From the NCBI GenBank assembly GCA_033439295.1, contig JAVTLE010000005.1, positions 3,923,780 through 3,987,779 on the forward strand: DNA of 64,000 nt, given 5' to 3'. Numbering within the stretch: position 1 is the stretch's first letter; every line of letters starts with the position of its first letter. The stretch comes from Deuterostichococcus epilithicus. Its lineage: Eukaryota > Chlorophyta > Trebouxiophyceae > Prasiolales > Stichococcaceae. Under the pieces are notes generated by a model. That model was not told where the DNA came from. It ran no database searches and worked only from the letters and a program-made list of their open reading frames with translations. Both the position numbers and the translations under genes were made by a program. Shown piece by piece: positions 49,206 through 62,300 of the stretch.

Positions 49206-52200
49206 TCACATGAAGCTGCAGCCGGCGCCGCCCCGCAGCGCTTTCAGCTGCCCCATCAGCAACGCAACGCGCTGCCGTGCAGCTGCCAGCGCAACATTGC
49301 CCTGCGGCAGTTGAGAGCGCACAGCCTTCAGAGCAAACCACCCTCCTGTTTTGCTCGCTGAGGAGTCTCCCAGCGAGCGGGCAAGCGTCACACCATGCAG
49401 CATCAGGCCCCCCTCCTTAGGCAGGCGTGCAACACCCAAACCTTGCGGATGAGCGCCGAAATGCACCACCGAAACAAGCCGCCGGGCAGCACCTGCGCTG
49501 TGGCGCCGCCGCGCTGCGGCAACGGCACCGCCTCTAGCCGTGCCCACAGGTCTCCAACCTCCGCCTCACGCTCCGCCAGTGCCGCCGCTGCGCCCGCCAG
49601 CTCTGCCTGTGAGAGATGCGGTGAAGTAAGTGTCGCTCAGGCCTCGTGCATGTCATACATCCCTGCCAACGAGCAGGGCTTGAACCTGCTGCCGCAGCTG
49701 CCACCCGAACACTTGAGCCATGCCTGCAACACGCCTTGAGCTTTCCCGCACCAGCCTTTGTGTCTGCTGCTGTGATGCCCCGGCAGTAGAGCAGCATCCG
49801 ACCGCCGGCTACAGGCGCAACACGCAGCATGCTTCCGCAACACACAGCATGCTTCCGCGATGTGCGCAGCCGGGGCGCATGGCTTCTTGAGACAGGGCCA
49901 GTGGTCTGCCCTTCCGGCCAAGCAAGCTGATGCGTTTGACGCATCCGTAAAGTCGCCGAGAGTTGAACGACCACACGGGTGGACACTCCACACTCGCACT
50001 CGCGACAGGGGCACATCAGCGGGCGTGTGTCACCAGCAGGAGGCATGATCAAGATCGCGAGTAAACATGCTCCTGCTGGGGACACGCGCCCGCTGATGTG
50101 CCCCTGTCGTGAGTGCAAGCATGGTGCCATTCTGGGCTACTGTCGCTGCGTCCACGACTCACACACGGCTGGGGGACGACGAGCTACGGTGTGACCAGCC
50201 GCCAGCCCCTGTTCGCAAAGCAGCTCACGAACGTACCAGCACAAGAAGTGCCGGTACTTTGGGTACAACACGCCTCAACTGGCAAACATGTACCAGATTG
50301 GTGTGCCAGTTGGCTCTGAGGTGTCGAGAACGGCAACCCGAGAACGGATGCTTGCAGCCCTTGGCTGCTGTCACAGGAAAGCCTGCCAGGTAGTAGCACA
50401 ACGGCCGCTTCCGCTCTGCCAAGGCAACCAACCCTTCCATGTGTCACAGCGAGACCCGGTTTGCACCGTCAAGCCTGATGCCAAACTGATGCTGAGCTCG
50501 CCTGCGGGGCTTCAATTGTGACGCAGACTCTCGCTGTGTCTACAGCTGTGCTGGGCAGTGGATCGCCTCTCACGCTAGCGGCTCACTGCCACCTCGGGCG
50601 GCAGAAACAGGTGGCAGGAAGCTGTCGGGCTGGGAGACGCCCAACACCAGCGCAACTGTTGCCGCCCCGCAGAGGGTGGCATTGGGCGCTTTGCATCGCC
50701 GCCTCTTGTCCGAGCCGGGCATGCCCACCTGCAGACGTGCCACCAGCGCAGCCGTGCCGCCAAGCGCCGCCTGAGCAGCCGACGCGTGTGCGGCCGCAGA
50801 CCTGGCGGCGGCGGAGGCGCCATCGCCAGTGCCGTCGCGGCAGCCGCGGCGGTCTCGGGGCCTGCCGTCGCCGTCGCCAGCTGCAGCGCGCGCGCCGAAG
50901 CCTGCGAGGTACAATGCTGATGCACCTCAGATGGATGGCATTGATGGCATGGGCCTGGCATAAAACACTGAAGCAAATGCCTTCATCAATGCAGTGGCCA
51001 AGCTGACTGCCTTTGGGCCAGCGCTGGGCTGCTTGCTGCCACCAGTGGCCAGGAGTTCGTGTACCGCGAAGGCGGGCGCCGATACCCGCTGCACAAGCTG
51101 CTGGCCGTCAGGATCGTACGTTGGATGCCGCCCTTCCACAGGCTGCGGCTTCAGCATGGAGGCAGCTCTCTGGCGCTGGTGTGCACATTTGCGGCCAGAA
51201 AACCCTGCTGGCTGCCTGTTGCTGCAGGGGCCGGCTTGATGTGCGAGCAACCAGGCAGCAAATCCAGCTCATGCAGCGCTGAGGCACACACCTCGGCGCC
51301 GTCGATAAAGCCGCGCAGGCGGCCCGCCTCTGCAGGATTGAGCCGTGCCGCGATGCCCGGCGTCGCCGGCGGCAGCGGCGGCTGCCTCAAGACGGCAACC
51401 CCGAGCTTGGTGCCATCTGGGGCCACGCCGCCGTCCGCTCCCGAAGCTGCAGACGACGGTTGTGGTGCGCCGCCCAGGTCGCTGTGGATTGGCGACATAC
51501 CAAGGAAGCCGTCCAGAAGCCGCCTTGCAGGGCTGCGCCGCTGCGCCGGCGGCGGCTGTGGCTGGTCTGTGCGTGAATGCGGCGGCGGCGGCAGCGGCGG
51601 CGGCGTCGCCATTGCGGAGGAAGCGGCGCCCGGCGGCCGCCGCTGAGGCGAGCGAAAATGCAGTGGTGGCGGCTGCACGCCGGCGGGCACCGGTGGGTAC
51701 GTTGCTGCCCATGCCGGGCCGAAGGCCAGGTCTGCAGCCTGCAACAAGCACACAATCTTGAGCTCGTGTCCCACACACCCGCTACTGCCAAGAACCCTAT
51801 ATAATACTAGAAAGAAACATAGAAGAAATATGTTTCTCATCTCCTCTCATCTCTCGCACTTGGCCCTCATAGGCGCCTGGCTGCTTCATCAAGCTAATCA
51901 CACCGCACTGTGGAAGGAGACAACGGCATCGCATGGTTGGAACGCTTGTTCTTGCCGCTGATTCGCGGCCGCTACGCACAGCGCACGACCAAGCGGCCGT
52001 ATTGGGCCTGGACCTCGCATGGACATGCCTAGGACCCAGAGGATTCTGTAGGGTGCAGGGGACAGAGCCGCAGCCGAGGCCGCCGCAGGCAGCAAGGTAG
52101 CCATCGCGGTAGGATAGGTTGCGGCACGAGGCTGCCGACGGGCACGCTGCAGGAGTGCACCACTTTGAAGGCGAGCAGAGCAGGTGAATGCAGCAGGGCG

Positions 52201-55200
52201 AGGAACCTGCGCGGGCGCGGCAGGGACGTGCTGTGCGTGGCATGATGCAGTGTCAGCAGCAGAGCGAGGGACACTGTAGGACTGCAGAAGTGAATTCCGC
52301 ACCTGCGCGGCCAGGTGGGTCAATGCTGTGAGTTCCGCGCGCAGGTCTGACTCCAAGTCTTCCCGCAGCGCCAGCTCGCAGCCTGCGCCAAGCCCAAAAG
52401 CATTGTCGTGTTTATGGCAGCAGGGGCTGTGTATTGCAGGTAGCGTCCGTGCACTGTGACTTTGTGGACCGCGGCCGTCTCCAGCTTTGGAAGGTTGTGG
52501 ATGCAGGGATATAGCTTGGATCAGGGACTGTTTTAGGCATGCAGGCTCCGTCATGGCCTCCTTTCAATGGCACCATGCACACGCATGTGTTGCCTGCGCT
52601 CATACTGGCCAGTAAGGATTGCCCGAAGGAAACATCCGGATTTTCCGCCCCAGCGCGCAAGCCTTCAGAGATTGACGCCCAGATTGGCAACGAAGCAGGC
52701 ATGCAGCTTTGCGATCTCGTGCGCGCTCTGCTGTTCAACTGCGGACTAGCAGCTTGCCTGCGAGCAGGATGGGCGACGGCGAGGTGCTGCCGCCATGGCG
52801 GGGTCCACCGTGCAGTACAGCTGCGATGTCTGCCGCGGCCGCCGACCTCGCCCGCAGCGCCGCTGCAATGAACCCCAGCGGCGTGGCGAACTGCCGCGCC
52901 TGTTGCTGCGGATGGCGCCGTTGCGATCCAGTTGCTGCTGTTGCTACCGGCAAGCTGACTGCTGCTGCCGCTACGGTTGGTGACAAGGACATTGCCGCTC
53001 CGGCCGCTACCGGCAATGCAGGCAACGCCCTCCGCGGCGAAGCTGCTTCTGGCGCCATTTCGCTCGCGGCCTCAGTGGCCAACAACGAACCGCTGCCAAC
53101 ACCGGCGGCGTTTGAACCAGACGCAGGGGATGACGCCGGCGCTACGACTGCTGGCGGGTCGCCGGCCGCGCTGCTGCCAGACGCCGCGGAGCTGTCTGAC
53201 GGGAACGCCGGCGACGGCGCCGGCAGCAGCGCCGGCGTTGCTGGTCCCGACTGCTCCGGGCTGCCTGCAGCGCCGCTGCCTCCCGCGATGACTGCCGGCA
53301 GCACCACCGGCGGCACCGGCGGCGGCTTGGTGGCGGCGCGGGGCAGTTCCGCATTGGCGTCAGCCACAGCCCCTGGGGTGCTGATGCTGCTGCGCTGCCG
53401 CGGCGGTGATGAGGGGCTGGCGTCCTGCAGCCACACTGTGCGTGACTGCGCCGACTGCAGCGCCGCCCGCAGCTCCAGCACCCTCGCCTGCGACCACCGA
53501 GATGGAGATCCATCGACCACACAGTCGTGATGGGGCAGAAGGAGCACCACCATTCATGTTTCTGCAGCACTGTCGTGCATGAAGTATGCAGGTCGCAGGC
53601 GCAGGTGCAGCGGAGATCGCCCGGGGGTGGGCTGCCCCGCCTCGCTCGCAATGTACCACTGACGGCGCCTCGGACATGCAAGTGCCGATAGTTGATGCTG
53701 TCCCACTTCACCGCAAGGGCACATTGTAGCTGCTTGGATAACAGAGGGGCTTAGAAGGGGTCGACATCCGGACCCACCACTCACCAAGGCGTTACTCAGC
53801 TGCGGCTGGTCTGCAATGGCACCGCCTGCATCCCCTGCCTCGCCGCCAGCGGCGCCCACTGCCGCGTCCACCGCATGGCCGCTGTGAATGGCCAGCGGCT
53901 CCGCCGTTGCTGCGCCGACGGCGCCGGCTTCCGCGCAGCCATCGTTGGCCGCCTGACCAGGGTCCTCGAGCGCTGGCACCAGTGATGCTGGCAGAGGTAC
54001 TTTAGACACGAGCTGCACAGTCGCTGGATGCCCCGCCGGCCACCGCCTCGCGGCCACTGCCCACAAGTGCCAGGTTGCCAGTGCCACCCATGCCTGCATG
54101 TCAACAGCCGAGATCTGCAGACAAAAAGCAGGTGCCTGGGCGACTCATCGAATTCCTGGCTTCAGCATTCCAGAACAATTGGGCAGTGCGCTGCACCAAC
54201 CCCAGCAGAACCATGGGACACGCATGCTCCTGGCAGGGATGTTGTTCCGGGGAAATGCGGCTGTGCAGATCTGCGAAGGTCGACAACGTTCCCTAGCCTC
54301 CCAAGCTGGCGCACCCTAACGACCTGGACAACTTGCTTCCATTCTCACCGCCGATTGAAGAAGCGCCACCCAGGCTACTCCGCCGACGCCGCGCCACAGC
54401 CCGCTGCGCACGCTGCCCGTCAGCGCTGCAAGGCTGCACGGCGGCGACACTGCTGTCCATGCCACCACTTGCTTTTGTACATTCCTGCAGTCGCAGGGCG
54501 CCCTGCCCGCACGTTCCTGCTGCCAAGTCGCCCGGAGCGCGCTGTGATCGGCTTCATCTTTCCGCTGCTGCCGGGCGGCGCCTTCGGCGGCTCGTTTCGC
54601 CAACTCTGCCGCTGCCAGTGCGGCTTCCCGCCCGACCACTGCCTCTGCAAGGCGGCGCCGCAGGGCTGTTGCTTCAGCTTTGCAGGCGGCCGCCACTGCT
54701 GCTTCAGCAGCTGCGCCGGCCGCGCTGCCGCTCTGTGGCAGGGCTCCATGCGATGCCGTGTCGGCACCCACAGCCCGTGCCGTCATTGTGACGTCGCCGC
54801 CGGGCAGCACGGGGGTTGCGGAGGGCATTGTGGACCCGCCATTGCACCGCAGCGCAGTGCCGCCCCAGCCGGCACCGGCGGCCACCGCCAGGCAGGCGGC
54901 CAGCACGAGCGCCGCTGTCAGTCGGCGATGCTGCCGCCGCTGCGCAGTGGCCCAAACGGCCAGCTCCGGCATGCACTGCAGCCCCTCCAGCGCACATGCG
55001 GTGGCCTCATCCCGCCTGCATTCATTGCGCATAGAGCGCTGAAATCCCGGCCTGTGAGCGGCCCATGCTCCCAGTTACATACGGTACAGCAAGGGTGCTC
55101 CTTTCTCTGACCGCACATCTTCAGGTGGGCCAGAACCTCGAGCCCTGTGCACGCGTGCAAGCCGCAGAACTGCTCTTGATCCGCCTGCAATGTGCGACCA

Positions 55201-55271
55201 CACCTGGCTTTGTACTGGCGCGGTGACATGCGGCCAGGCGCCCAGTGGGGCGGCTTGGCTGCGGCCTCCAT
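49206..55271 (-). CDS. Unrecognised membrane-anchored, Ala/Pro-rich coiled-coil protein
   Basis: This is a predicted protein of about 900 residues of unknown function. Exons (minus): 55271-55204, 55051 to about 54469, 54093-53785, 53487-52758, 52382-52303, 51738-51292, 51142-51043, 50901-50729, 49606-49493 and 49301-49206. The end of exon 2 is uncertain; the other junctions are in phase. The N-terminus (PPHWAPGRMSPRQYKA, then MRNECRRDEA) is charged and is followed by one hydrophobic segment (LTAALVLAACLAVAAGAGW). Next come Ala/Glu/Arg heptad-like stretches (ATALRRRLAEAVVGREAALA), a long Ala/Ser/Pro linker, ELALREDLESDLRAELTAL, a Pro-rich block, and short C-terminal coils (ALAEREAEVGDLWARLEAV, AAARQRVALLMGQLKAL). 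Exon 4 ends at a GC donor (GCAG|GCAAGC). The layout suggests a single-pass membrane tether or scaffold. The intron between exons 8 and 9 is over 1.1 kb and may hide an exon. Confidence 0.55.
49996..50116. repeat. Long imperfect inverted repeat (about 51-base arms)
   Basis: The left arm, 49996-50047, and the right arm, 50066-50116, are reverse complements with only about five differences, separated by about 18 bases. It lies in the large intron of the coiled-coil gene. Just upstream (about 49815-49858) is a short direct repeat of a 20-base unit containing CAGCATGCTTCCG. The structure would fold into a strong hairpin, as in a MITE-like element or a small-RNA precursor. Confidence 0.85.
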
Positions 55272-56356
55272 GCCAGAACGGCCTGCACTTACGTTGCGAG
55301 CGCTGAAGCCACTCCTGACCTGTCAGGACTGTCGAAGCGCGCGACGCCGCAGCGCGGCAGGTGCATGCGCTGACTACGCGAGTATCGGACAAACCGGCAA
55401 CGCTAGCGAGGCGCTGAGACAGATCTCGTCTCCACGTAGGCTGTGTGAGTGCCACGTGGACACAAGTTGCAATGATAGAGCCAAGGCAGCCAACGTTATT
55501 TCAGGATTGGACCAGCACAGGAAATTTCCGGGTCGGCGAAATGGTGGCATTCTCGGCACGAGACAGCATTTGAAAGGGACCCCGAGAGGGTGTTCCAAGT
55601 TGTTACTGGCAAGACTGAGTGCCGTGCCGTGCTGTGCCTGGCCTCGTCCGCTTTGAATCAAGGGGCGTGTTCGAGTGCAAAGAATCCTCACCACCTCGCA
55701 TCCCCTTACAGCTGCGTGCCGGCTTCCTTCAGGGGTTGAGTCAGACTTGCTTCCTGTTACAGAAAGAAGCAAGCACGCACCAAGCATCACTTTGCAAGAT
55801 CTTCAAGTGCGATAAATCGTCTCCGAGACCAGATCAGAGCTCACGCTGTCCGAGCAACTGCACGCAGTCGACGCGGATCGCGGAGCGATCGCATACCTCG
55901 AAAAGTCAGGTGTGACCCCACAACCGGCATCATGCTGTATGCTGGCGCGTAGACAGTGCTGCTGAAAGTGCAAGTCCTTTAAGGTGCTGGGGCGCACAGT
56001 GCGCTCGCGCTTGTTGCTCATTGTACCACAAAACCGCAAAACGGAAGCAAGCGAACGCGGCTGTGCTGGTTCATTCCTGTTGTAGCGGCGGTGACTGCCG
56101 AGAGATTGAGTCTCAGCAGCTGCCGCACCCCACACCGAGGAATGATCCATCAGCAGTCCTACATAGAGCATTCCGTGAGTCGCGCCTCGACAGCCGACCT
56201 TGCCAGTCGACCGCTTGCTTCAGCCGAGGGGAGCCTCTTGCACGGATGGACCGCTGGACTGCTGGCATGCTCCGCATGTTCAAGCTAGCTGTTCAAGTTT
56301 GCCACTACTAGCTACCACTGATTTCCTGCACGACTCTCCACCGTGCAGGCCCAACC
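55272..56356. other. Divergent intergenic region between coiled-coil gene and C2-cassette gene
   Basis: This 1.1 kb head-to-head spacer should contain both promoters. I see no coding exon, repeat or RNA gene that I can support. Confidence 0.4.
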
Positions 56357-59300
56357 ATGGCGGAGCAGAACGAGGTGACTATCAGCGACATTCACGGCTC
56401 GCTTGCCCGCGACTCCCCCGACGTGTATATCACCTTCCGCGTCGGCGATGAGCACGCCGAGACGCCGGTGCGAGAGCGAGAAACTTTCGGCTTGATGTCG
56501 AAGCCCCAGAGTACTATTTCAGCGGTGTTTGCCTTCCTTGCACACCAACAGACTGCTCTGGACACCTCACCGACGCGTTCTCACGTTATCCCACTCTGAC
56601 CTTGACCTGCCAGAACCCCTCCACGCATGCAACAACCCCAGCTGTGCCATAGCGCACGCGTCAGACTGTCTGGAATCTTTCAAAATCCTTGCGCAAATCA
56701 CCAGCATGTCACGCTGCCCTCCTGGGCCTGGTCCATGCGCCTCGAACCAGTGCTTCGATGCCGCTTCTGCAGGTCATCAAGAATGCAACAGAGCGCATCT
56801 CATGGTCGGAGCCGGTGATTGTGTCTGCCAATGAGGGCGGCCGCGGCTCTCGCGCCAAGAGCGCCGACCTGCTGGTGGTACGCCCTGCTGCACTGAATGC
56901 ACACTGTTGTGTGCACCAAGCGGTCGAGTCCATTTGTCCTATTGCTTTTCTGGCAAGCCTTCACCCCATCCGGAGGAACTGGCACTGACATTCTGGGCGC
57001 ATGCATACTCTTATCCGCACGCTTCAGACATGCGTGTGGGCACCTAGCCAGCACCGGCTGGCTCATAGTGCTTGCACTTCAACAGCACTGACGTTCGACA
57101 TTGGATTGTTGAGCAGCGGTGCTTGCCGATGAGCTAGTTTCTCCCAACAAGCAGGTGCGGGCGTATGACAAGAAACCGCTGATGCCCGATGTGCTCCTGG
57201 GGGAGGCAACTGTGGAGCTGTCGACTCTGTCAATGGCCGACAGCCATGTTGCCGGCTCTGGCGGCGGCGCCAATGTGCAGGTAGGTCCGGCCGCCGCAGT
57301 CTTGCTTCGTGGGTCTCTTTCACTCTGAATGACCCGCAGAAATTGCGACAAGCTGCATCTGTATCGCATGATTGCGCCGCCGCTTGGCGCACAACATCCA
57401 CTGGTTGGCTGGTGATTCTGCAGGTGCAGCTGCTGGGGAAGAGCGACAAATTTGGTGGCGCGCTGACGTTCACCGTCACCAGCACTGAGGGCTCGAGCGG
57501 TGCGACCTTCGTGCAGCCCTCCATCCAGTCGAATAGGCATTCAACTGCTGAGGCTGCAGCTGTGCTGCAGCCCTGTCTCGCTGTTGTTGCGTCACAGTGC
57601 CGTGTCTGTCTTGTGCGCAGTAGGTGCTGCTCGGTCCTCTGCACAAAGCGATCTGGTTCATGAACAGCACTTTGGGGTGGGGCCCCCCGCCTGGCTGCCG
57701 GCAGCGTCGAAGGGTTCTGGCTCACCAAGCTGTGCTGGCCATCGGTGTTGCTGCAGTGCCGGGCGGCAAAACCTGGGGGCCGCAGGAGGTGCATGACGGT
57801 CAGGTGCGATTTCGCGAAGGTGTTAGACGCTGGACTATCCGCAAGTGGATCAGCCGGTCGGCTTTGCTCCGCTGTTTGCTTCGCTACATGTGAAACACAA
57901 TGTGCTGTGCGATCACCTGTTCAGAGAGCTTTTGTATCTCAGGGCGCATCCTGCAGTGCCATGATCAGGTTGGTTGTTGCCTGCCTGCCTCATCCTCCAC
58001 ACTGACATGGCTGTGTCGCTGCGAACCGCAGACCACGGCCGCGGCAGGCGCACTGCCTGCAGCTAGCACAGAGCGCGGCTCCAGCTCCAATGTGGGCGAC
58101 CACGCATCCACCGGCTTCACTGGTGGCGGTGCAACGGCCTTCCCGGCTCAGGAGTCTGGCAAGGACCTGCACGGCGAGCACCTCGCCGACTTCGAGAAGG
58201 TGAAAACCCTGGTGTTTTAACACCTGCTCTCGAAGCAGATCCCTAGATTGCGGGGCGGCCATCACATGCAGTCTGACTTGGCGCTCCTTGCATGGTTTGC
58301 GAGGCTGGCGTGGGCGCTGCAGGTGGCAATCTCAAATCGAATCGCGAGTGGATGTGGGATCAGTGTGAAACGCCTCGTCGGCTTGGACCCCACCTTTACG
58401 CACACACTGGATGCTGTTGGTGAGGTTGAAAAGCTACTAGAGTGACACCTGTTGCAAACCAAAACAATTTTGAGCTGTACCGCAGGGGGCTACCGGGTCG
58501 GGCGCAGGCATTGCCGGCGGGACAGCAGGCTCGCACAACCGCTCCGCCGAGCAGGGTGGCGTCACCGAGCAGGCGCCGCAGGTTTGCTGTCGCAATGCGC
58601 GGCTGCGCCAGTCAACAGCGTGCCAGTAAACATGTCTTAGCGGCGATGAGCAAATGTGCATCAAGCAGCGGGCCTCGCAGCACGCACGTGGAGCTGAGTA
58701 TTGCTTGTAGCATTTCTGGCCCTGAGCCTTCAACGATGTTGGGAGCTCATACGAGGCTGGCCCCAAGGGTCACGTCCCCCTGTTAGCCGGGGGGTCCCTG
58801 ATGCACATACAGATTGTTTCGATGCAGGGCAGTGGCGTTGTTGGGGCGGTGAAGAGTGCTCTCGGGTACAGCGCACCATCCGAGCAAAACACAAGCGCAT
58901 CGAGCTCCTCGGCAGGCACCCAGGTGACAGGCTGCTCGCCTTGCACATTTGGACGTGTAGAGACATCAGGACGGATTCGGGTGGGCAAACAGGCGTGCAC
59001 ATTGTACCTGCTGTGCTGATGGTGTGTTGGCTGCGCTTACATGCATCTGACAGCCCTCAAGCTCCTCTGGTTCATCTGCAAGCTGACCGTCTCTCATACC
59101 CTGTGGTATAGACTGCACGAGCCAGCGGCTGCAATCGCATAAGCAGGGCCGTGAGACTTGCCTCCTTCGGCCAGCAGCGGGATCCTTAATCAGCCTGTGC
59201 ACTGCTGTCATGCAGGGTGGCGGCATCATTGGAGGTGTGAAGAGTGCTCTTGGTTATGGCACGCCTGCTGAGCAGCACCAGGTGACTGCTGCACCAAGCA

Positions 59301-62300
59301 AATACCATATCGTGTCCTTTCGGCAGCATCAGACGTATAGATGCCAAGGGGATTTTGTACAGCAGTAGTGTGAACATGGCACGGACGCTGGAATTGCTGC
59401 CAGCTGCTGGTTTGTGCGAAGAGCGCACCAGTGCACGAGGACGCACACCAGGCTCCTCTCCGTGTGCACGCTCTGTGCATGCTAAACCTTCGCGTGGATG
59501 CTGAACCCGCACCATGTGTTACTGGCCCTGCAAGCTTGTGGACACGCCACCCGCGCGGTCCATCTGGCTGATCAGCTCGTCAGTCTTGTTCGTACTTGCA
59601 TGCGCACGATGCACGTGCTATTCAAGAAATCAGGGCCAGTCTGCACACTTGCCAAGCTGACTCTCAAGCGCCATGAGCGTGCTGCAAAGCTTCGCGCACC
59701 AACCATATTATTCCACACATGCCATGCTGAGCTATGGACGCTGGACGGGTGTTCGGATTCTGCGTTGTGTAGCAGCACAGAACTTGATCGTATTGCTTTG
59801 CAGGGTGGGACCGGCCAGGAGGGCGCCCACGGAACCACCGGCTTTGGTGGCAGTGGCGCGACGGCGTTCCCGGCGCAGGAGTCTGGAAAGGACCTGCACG
59901 GCGAGCACCTGTCCGACTTCGGCAAGGTGATTGGAGCTCTTGCACTGCAGACGCGGTGCAGACCAGCGACTGCACGTTCGCATGCAACAGTACAGTCGGT
60001 GCAGCACATGCGAGCATCTTGTCTCCATGCGCCATGCTGTAAGTAGTCTTTGCACGCTGAGCAAGAGCGGGCTTGCAGACAGTAGCATGCCGGCATAGCA
60101 AGGACCATAGTGGGAGTCTCGGATCAGAGCGCTACTGTCAAACCTCAAGCTATGTTGCGTCGCCCTGCAGGGGGCGGCAGGAGTGGGCGCCGGCGCCGGC
60201 GCCGCTGCTGCTCTCGGTTCTCACGACCGCTCTGTCGAGCAGGGTGGCGTCAACGAGCAGCAGGTTGTGGCTTGCAGACTGCTCGTAAAACTTGCTCTTG
60301 TAGGACCCTCGGTTGCATGGCAGGTTGCGAGCGCTGCCATCGTGGGTGCTGGGAGGTGTTTCTGGCCACTCTGTGAGGCCTGTGACAGGGAGCTGGCTGC
60401 TCGTCTCCTGTGTTTTCGCCAGCAAGCGTGGCACTTGGTGACACCTCAGACAGTCGTTGACACTCGTGTGCTGCCGTGTTGCTGCAGGGCGGCGGGATCG
60501 TCGCATCGGTGAAGAGCGCTCTGGGCTACGGCACACCAGCAGAGCAGCAGCAGGCGACCACTGCTTCCGGCGCATCCACTGGAAACCAGGTGAGGCTTGG
60601 CAGGGCGCGGCCATTTGTGAACTCAGTCGCCTCACCTGTTCTGAAGCATGTGGACAGCAGGGCCTGCGTCACTGGTTGATGGTCGCGCAAGGACCCTGAG
60701 CTGCTGGTTCTGCGTTCTGTGCGCTCTTGGTATCGGTTTTTGGGTGTATGTCAGTCTATAGACGTCACGAGGCCATGCGCTCGTCGCAGTGCCGCTGCGC
60801 ACGTTTCACACTGTACAACATGTCACAAACGGGTGCCTCGCATAATCGGTGCAGGGTGGCGGATACCTCCAGTCGGCCAAGCAAGCACTGGGCCTTGGCG
60901 CCACGCCCACCACAACGAACACCCAGGGGCAGCAGCAGGTGACATAGGACGCCTTTTCTGGCTGCTGTGCAAGGGGGCGTCAGAACTCAGTAGCTTGCTT
61001 GCTGACGATGAGTGCCACAGTGCCAAATGATGCCGCATGCTGACGAGCAGGCTGCTGCCATGTACGAAGCAGGGGGTTCCACCGAGGTGCTGCTTGTCCA
61101 AGCTGAAGTACACTTGACGAATCTAACACCGCCTGCTGTGAAGGCGACTGTTGGCCCCACGACGGGCGTGACGGGCGGAGGCGCTGAGGCGCGCCCGGCG
61201 GAGGCCGCCGGCACAGAGCTTGGCGGACTGCACCTGTCCGACTACGACAACCAGAAGGTGACCACCAGTTGCTCGTTCAAGACCAGGGCAAGGGAGGTGG
61301 GATGTGCAACTTAGCCTTGACACCCGGCGCGGCGTTCGACAGCCGGTGTAGCTCAGCCGCGAGATGACTGCTCGATGCAAGTGTTGCAGCCAATTTTTTG
61401 TGCAGTTGTCTAAGTAGAGGATAGGCGGTGACCAGGCAGGGCGTCGGCTGGACTGCAAATTCCAGGACTTTGCGTCCGCTCTGTAATTGAATGCACGCCC
61501 TGCAAGCTCAGTCTCTGTATAGGATTGACGAGGCTGCAACTCGGTCTTTCTGGTCTGCAGGGCAACTCGCACGCTACAGGCGCTGGCGCAGGCGGCGCCG
61601 CGGCCGGTGCTGCCGCTGCTGCGCTCGGCTTGGCTGGCTCCGGCCACCAGGGGGCCGACGGCCAACAGGGCGCCTACACCACGCAGACATCTGCCGACCC
61701 CACCGCTCTTGCAGATGCCAGCGATGCTGGCCTCGGCGGCGGCACCGCAAGCCGCTCGCCGCAGGGCGGGCTGGGCTCTGCTTTGGGCTCCAGCGGCCAG
61801 ACTGGCGCGCTGCACGAGGGTGGCGCTGGACTCGGTGGCGGTACCGCAGGCAGCTCGCCGCTCGGCGGGCTGGGCACAGCTGCCGGCTCCACTGGCCAGA
61901 CAGGCGCCCTGCACGAGGGCGGTGCCGGCCTCGGCGCAGGTGCCGACACCCGCTCGCCGGCTGGTACTGTTGGCAGCTCCGCCGGCCAGACTGGCATGCT
62001 GCGCGAGGGCGGCCTGGCCGCCTGCCACGATGGCACCGGCCAGACCGCCCACCTGCACATGCACAACGAGCCAGCCAGCAGCATCTCTGGCGCTGGCCAG
62101 CAGGCGGCGCCGAGCGTCGGCGGAGGCGCAGGCGCTGACGGCGCCACCAAAGAGCAGCTGTTCCTGGCAACAGGCATTGCCGGCGCCACGCACGAGGGCG
62201 GCCTCGACAACGCCACCGCCACGCACGACAGCTCTGGCGACCAGAGCCTCGCCACCGGTCACACGCCTGCGGCTGGCGCCGGCGCCGGCACCGGCGCGAT

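Noticed and set aside
52709-53530. 273-codon plus-strand open frame
   Set aside because: It mirrors exon 4 of the minus-strand coiled-coil gene. The minus frame has in-phase splice sites on both sides and joins to coiled-coil exons.
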